This document shows, piece by piece, positions 60,397 through 64,000 of a stretch of DNA of 64,000 nt; the stretch's first letter is position 1, and the number at the start of each line of letters is the position of its first letter. Source of the DNA: Gemmatimonadota bacterium (GTDB lineage: Bacteria; Gemmatimonadota; Gemmatimonadetes; Gemmatimonadales; Gemmatimonadaceae); the NCBI GenBank assembly GCA_016719105.1, contig JADKAQ010000001.1, positions 124,001 to 188,000 of the forward strand. The letters run 5' to 3'. The translations under genes and the position numbers were made by a program. A model generated the notes under the pieces. The model was not told where the DNA came from and made no database searches. It was given only the letters and a program-made list of their open reading frames with translations.

Positions 60397-61008
60397 TCAG
60401 CGGGGCAGGTCCGCCGGGTGCACCAGGAAGTACGGGCCCTGTCCCGCGTCGAGCCGGGGGAGCATCCGGAGGCGCTCGTTCAGGTACAGCTTCCCGTTCG
60501 TCAGCGAGCAGCCAGGGGGCACCGGAACCCCGGTCTCCTCGATCAGCTCATTGTAACGGCCGTCCGTGCGGCGCCGCGTCTCGATCTCGCTGAACTCGTC
60601 GCTCACGCGGCGCAGCGCGTGCAGCGTCTCGACCAGGGCCGCCGCCTGCTTCTGGTAGTCCGCGTGCAGCTTCGCGGAGCGCGTGGAGAGCTCCCGCGTC
60701 TGCTTCAGGTCGGCCGCCCACTGGTCGCGCGCCGCCTGCTCCGCCTCGAGCGCTTCCGTCTCCGCGAGGAGCTTCTCGAGCTCCGCACGCTGCATCTGGA
60801 GCTCCTGCAGGTCGTACTCGGCGCCCTTCACCGCGGAGCGCGTGCTGACCTTGTCGTTCTCGGCGCCGTCGACGACGGCTTGCCGCCAGGCGTCCTTCCG
60901 CGCGGTGAGTTTCGCTTCGGCTGCCGCCGACTCCCGCTCGACGCGCGCTAGCTGTTCGCGAATGCTGGCCGACTTCGGCGTCGTGCGCAGCGTGGATAGC
61001 AATCCCAT
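60397..61008 (-). CDS. Coiled-coil phage-type hypothetical protein
   Basis: The 203-residue protein is mostly a long charged coiled coil (residues about 15-145: QLARVERESAAAEAKLTARK, EYDLQELQMQRAELEKLL, TEALEAEQAARDQWAADLKQ) followed by a small globular end (GVPVPPGCSLTNGKLYLNER). It lies 27 bases downstream of a 69-codon gene after the tape-measure gene on the same strand. The role may be structural; no family is recognised. Confidence 0.6.
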   Translation of the reverse strand: MGLLSTLRTTPKSASIREQLARVERESAAAEAKLTARKDAWRQAVVDGAENDKVSTRSAVKGAEYDLQELQMQRAELEKLLAETEALEAEQAARDQWAADLKQTRELSTRSAKLHADYQKQAAALVETLHALRRVSDEFSEIETRRRTDGRYNELIEETGVPVPPGCSLTNGKLYLNERLRMLPRLDAGQGPYFLVHPADLPR

Positions 61009-61035
61009 GGGGTCCTCAGGGTGATGGGGTGGGGA

Positions 61036-61245
61036 TCAGGCGAGGAGCTTCGCCTGCGGGGGGAGCGGGCGACCACTCGCCTCGCTCGGGAGCGGTGCGG
61101 GGCTCGCGAGCTCGCGGAGCCGATCGGCGTTCGCCTCGAACGCGGCGAGTTTGTCGTGGGCTTCGCGGTCGGTCGCGGGGATCGCGAGACGGGCCGCGTC
61201 CGCGAAGCCGCGCAGGTAGCGATCGAGTCGAGCAAGAACGGACAT
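61036..61245 (-). CDS. Small hypothetical protein downstream of tape measure
   Basis: A 69-residue protein with a helical N-terminal half (MSVLARLDRYLRGFADAARL, EAHDKLAAFEANADRLREL) and a Pro-rich tail. The ATG at 61243-61245 lies 23 bases after the tape-measure stop, consistent with an operon. No family recognised. Confidence 0.5.
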   Translation of the reverse strand: MSVLARLDRYLRGFADAARLAIPATDREAHDKLAAFEANADRLRELASPAPLPSEASGRPLPPQAKLLA

Positions 61246-61268
61246 GGCGAGACCGAAAGAGGTGAGGG

Positions 61269-63038
61269 TTAGTTGGCGCGGGAGAGCCCGGCGCGTCGCA
61301 CGGCGACCTGCAACTCCGTTGCGAGCGCGCCCTGGAAGAGGTCGTAGATCCGCTGTTGGACGAGGCGCGCGAGCTCGTCCTCGCTCGCGGTCGTGACGCT
61401 GCCGTTGAAGGCGAGCGTGAGGTTGACGACGATAGGAGACGAGAGCCCCGCCGCGCCGCGCATGCCCCCCCACTGCTCCGCCACCTGCGACGGGAGCAGC
61501 GGGGCGCGGACGGTCGGTACTGGGCTCAGGGCACGGGCGAGGTTGCCCGCGAGCGCATCCCGGATCTGCTCCGTGGCCACCACGTTGCGCCCGAAGAGGT
61601 CGACCAATCGGTTCGCCGTCACCTCCGTGATCGACGCCGCCGCGGCAATGTTCGCGCTCGAGGCGGCCGCGGCTCCGGAGGATCCGCTCCCTGTGCCCTG
61701 CAGCGCCGACGGCCCGACGACCGGCACAGATCGGATCTGCGCGAGCAGCCTGAGCACGGCCCGCTGCACGTCGGCGTCGGTGGTGGACTTGCCTAACGCG
61801 ATCAGGGCGGCCTCGGCACCGGCGCGCCCCTGGGCGGTCGAGACGTCGAACTGCTTGAAGAGCGCGGCGAGCTCCGGCATCACGTCGCTCACCTTCGCGG
61901 CGGAGCGGCGCAGCTTCTCCAGTGGATCGGTGATCCCCTCCAGCTCCGTCTCGAAGTCGGCCGCATCGAACGCGGCGCCCAACTTCTCGGCGAGCGTGGC
62001 CACCTTCGTGGCCGCCGCGTCGGCCCCATCCTCGAGGCCGACGAGCGCCGACAGCAGCTCGTCCACCGAAACGCCCATGGCGGCCGCGAGCGACTCGAGC
62101 GTCTCTGGGCTTCCGGCGATCGCCTGAATCCAGGCCTCCATGGCGTCCCGTCCGTCCTGCGTCGAGACGTCGAAGTCGCCCAGGATCGCCGCCAGCGCGG
62201 GGAATGCCTCGCTCAGCGCGGCCACTCGGATGCGCAACTGCTCGGCCGGGTCGGTCACGTCGTTGAGGCGGATGCGCGTCTCCGCGCGATCGAGAATCGC
62301 CTGGCGCCGGGCGCTCTCGGCCGCCAAGCGATCCGCGGCGTCTCGCGCGATCTCGTCGGCCGCATCGGCGGCGGCCTCCAAGATCTGCTTGATCGCGTCG
62401 ATGATCGCCTGCTCTTCGGTCGTCACGCCGCCTTCGGCGAGCGCGTCGAAGATCGCCTGGGCCCGCGCCTTCAGCGTGTCGAGGGCCTGCGGGTCGGTCT
62501 TGAGGTCGAGCCCTTGCAGGAGCTCGCCGATCGACGGGAACTGCTCGCCTAACGCGTCGGCGAGGGCGGTGAACTGGTCGATGGCGCTCGTGCCGAAGAT
62601 GGCGAAGCGATCCTGCAGGACGCCGAGCGCGTCGCTGAACTTCTGGGCCTCCGGGATGGTGGACTTATACGCCTCACGGACCGCCCGAAGCATTGCGATC
62701 TGTTCCTTCTCGGCATCGCTCAGCTCTCCGTCGGCGGCGAATGCGTCGATGATCTTCGCGATCGACGCGTCCATAGCATCGAGAGACGAGAAGTCGAGCG
62801 CGGCGAAGGCCTCGTCGTTGAGGCCGGAGAAGTTCAGGCGGACAAAATCCTTGATCTTCTGCAGCCGCTGCTCGGCGGTCATGGTTCCGAGTTCCACCGC
62901 CACCCCCCACGCTTCCATGGCGTCGTTGAACCGCTCGCCGGCCTTCTTCGCGGCCGGGTCCATCTCCCGGAGGCGCTCGATGGCCGCGAGGATCTCCTCG
63001 ATGAACTGGTCGAGCGAGAGTCCACCCAGGTCGCTCAC
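61269..63038 (-). CDS. Phage tail tape-measure-like protein, C-terminal part (separated by frameshift)
   Basis: This 589-residue frame is Ala/Leu/Asp-rich and helical. It contains an internal repeat of about 120 residues: VTDPAEQLRIRVAALSEAFP with FDVSTQDGRDAMEAW, and ITDPLEKLRRSAAKVSDVMP with FDVSTAQGRAGAEAA. It ends in a segment typical of tail tape-measure C-termini (VVNLTLAFNGSVTTASEDEL, LVQQRIYDLFQGALATELQ). Tape measures set tail length and fill the tail tube. The GTG at 63036-63038 is probably not a true start: the upstream frame runs into it and is joined by a 4-base duplication at 63041-63048. Confidence 0.72.
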   Translation of the reverse strand: MSDLGGLSLDQFIEEILAAIERLREMDPAAKKAGERFNDAMEAWGVAVELGTMTAEQRLQKIKDFVRLNFSGLNDEAFAALDFSSLDAMDASIAKIIDAFAADGELSDAEKEQIAMLRAVREAYKSTIPEAQKFSDALGVLQDRFAIFGTSAIDQFTALADALGEQFPSIGELLQGLDLKTDPQALDTLKARAQAIFDALAEGGVTTEEQAIIDAIKQILEAAADAADEIARDAADRLAAESARRQAILDRAETRIRLNDVTDPAEQLRIRVAALSEAFPALAAILGDFDVSTQDGRDAMEAWIQAIAGSPETLESLAAAMGVSVDELLSALVGLEDGADAAATKVATLAEKLGAAFDAADFETELEGITDPLEKLRRSAAKVSDVMPELAALFKQFDVSTAQGRAGAEAALIALGKSTTDADVQRAVLRLLAQIRSVPVVGPSALQGTGSGSSGAAAASSANIAAAASITEVTANRLVDLFGRNVVATEQIRDALAGNLARALSPVPTVRAPLLPSQVAEQWGGMRGAAGLSSPIVVNLTLAFNGSVTTASEDELARLVQQRIYDLFQGALATELQVAVRRAGLSRAN

Positions 63039-64000
63039 GTCGAGCGAGTGAGATGCTGCGCAGGGTCTCGGTGAGGCGGGCGATGGCGGCCGCGCGCCCC
63101 TCGGACGTACGCAGACTGTCGAGCTCCCCGATCGCTCGAGCGATCGCGCGCGCGCCGTCCGTCTGGTCGGTCAGCACGCGCAGCCGCTTGACCAGACCTT
63201 CGATGCCCTCGAAGGCGGTGGGATCGAGGCGCGCCTCGATCTCCAGGCGCCGGAGCTGGCCGCTGAAGCCCTTGGTGATGGCCTCGAGGTCGAGCCGCTT
63301 GAGGGCGTTGAGGAAGTCGACGTAACTCTGTTTGGTGCCGTTGAGCGTGATGCCGAGCGACTTCGCCAGGGCCTCGATCTCCTTGAACGAAAGGCCCGTC
63401 TGGAACTCGAGGAACGAGGCCTCGTTGACGTCCCGGAGGGGGCCTGCGTCGCCGAACCGACGGAAGCCGCCGGCGTTGCCGGTGTTGGCCAGCAGGAGCC
63501 CCACGGCATCGCGGACGCCGGCGATCGACTTCCCGCTCGCGCTGATGCCGAGCAGGTCGCCCGTATTCTTCGCGATGTTCCGGAGGACCTCGAGGTTCTC
63601 GACGTGCTCGCGCTGTCGCTGCTCGGTCGCGGGGTCCTTCCCGACGGCGCCGGCGATGAGCGAGATCGCGCCACTCGCCAGCTGCGCCGCGCCCCCGGCG
63701 GCATCGCCCGCGATGATCCGCCCCAGCCCAGCGGCTACGTCGATCGTCGCGGCGAGGGCCTTCGCGGCCTCGTCCGACAGCACGCCAAAGGCGTCGGCGG
63801 CGGTGAGCGTGAGTCGGCTGATGTCCTCGATCGACCGCCCCAACCGCTGCGCCTTCACCTGCGCCTGGTCCTGGTTGCGGAGATCGTCGTTCGAAGGCCC
63901 GTTCCCACCGGCGGCCGCGATCTCCTGCTGCAGCTTGGCGATCTGCGCGCGGAGTCCGGCGATCACGATGGCGCTCTGCTCGGATCCGCCGGCGAGCGCT
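62674..64000 (-). CDS. Phage tail tape-measure-like protein, N-terminal part (runs off window; frameshifted)
   Basis: The frame is open from the window edge and encodes helical, Ala-rich sequence (GLRAQIAKLQQEIAAAGG, TAADAFGVLSDEAAKALAAT, a hydrophobic segment AAGGAAQLASGAISLIAGAV, then KEIEALAKSLGITLNGTKQS) down to TETLRSISL at about 63045. After that the frame turns into Arg/Gly-rich nonsense and stops at 62674, while the real continuation is in the other frame (DVSDLGGLSLDQF). Coding is convincing only from 64000 to about 63045. The 5' end is outside the window. Confidence 0.65.
   Translation of the reverse strand, partial: ALAGGSEQSAIVIAGLRAQIAKLQQEIAAAGGNGPSNDDLRNQDQAQVKAQRLGRSIEDISRLTLTAADAFGVLSDEAAKALAATIDVAAGLGRIIAGDAAGGAAQLASGAISLIAGAVGKDPATEQRQREHVENLEVLRNIAKNTGDLLGISASGKSIAGVRDAVGLLLANTGNAGGFRRFGDAGPLRDVNEASFLEFQTGLSFKEIEALAKSLGITLNGTKQSYVDFLNALKRLDLEAITKGFSGQLRRLEIEARLDPTAFEGIEGLVKRLRVLTDQTDGARAIARAIGELDSLRTSEGRAAAIARLTETLRSISLARRERPGWTLARPVHRGDPRGHRAPPGDGPGREEGRRAVQRRHGSVGGGGGTRNHDRRAAAAEDQGFCPPELLRPQRRGLRRARLLVSRCYGRVDREDHRRIRRRRRAERCREGTDRNASGGP

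Overview
The window is about 64 kb of very GC-rich bacterial DNA with dense coding and many 1-10 bp gene overlaps. The mix of genes (SusD/RagB-type nutrient-uptake protein, secreted S9, M28 and HExxH peptidases, poly-HAMP chemoreceptors, a YtrA-type GntR operon, a tesA-ybbA-ybbP cluster) fits a diderm environmental bacterium. Gemmatimonadota is my best guess, but that is inference because there is no rRNA in the window.

Layout. 1-2 kb: the C-terminal end of a SusD-like protein, a compositionally different lipoprotein gene on the opposite strand, and a truncated second SusD-like C-terminus. 2-13 kb: mostly plus-strand housekeeping and secreted proteins (CPBP protease, M28 peptidase, PLP enzyme, SIMPL protein, beta-propeller, HExxH peptidase) with one PAS hybrid histidine kinase on the minus strand. 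13-17.5 kb: the ybbP-ybbA exporter and divergent tesA. 17.5-19.3 kb: efp and seven tRNA genes. 19-25.8 kb: an S9 peptidase and a minus-strand GntR/ABC operon whose permease carries a frameshift. 25.9-30.1 kb: two tandem chemoreceptors, then tRNA-Gly.

30.7-44.7 kb is the metabolic centrepiece. The first operon encodes a molybdopterin oxidoreductase, a four-cluster ferredoxin subunit, an NrfD membrane subunit, two YeeE/YedE sulfur-transport proteins (the second with a rhodanese-like tail) and a DsbA-like lipoprotein. It looks like a polysulfide/thiosulfate-type respiratory module. The second operon encodes a predicted outer-membrane beta-barrel, three multiheme c-type cytochromes with 16, 11 and 14 CXXCH motifs, and a membrane cytochrome b. 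Together these could carry electrons from quinol across the periplasm, possibly to the cell surface.

45-58.4 kb: a LytS-type kinase fused to a degenerate second kinase copy with its LytTR regulator, two more chemoreceptors, a lone receiver protein, amtB with a P-II gene, and an alpha/beta hydrolase. 58.5-64 kb: tRNA-Pro followed by phage-like genes, including a tape-measure gene running off the end of the window. Two of these genes are frameshifted, which suggests a decaying prophage.

Across the window there are three related long palindromic intergenic repeats, and a striking rule that the rare leucine codon TTA is followed by GG (Leu-Gly, motif CGTTAGG) in at least 20 cases.
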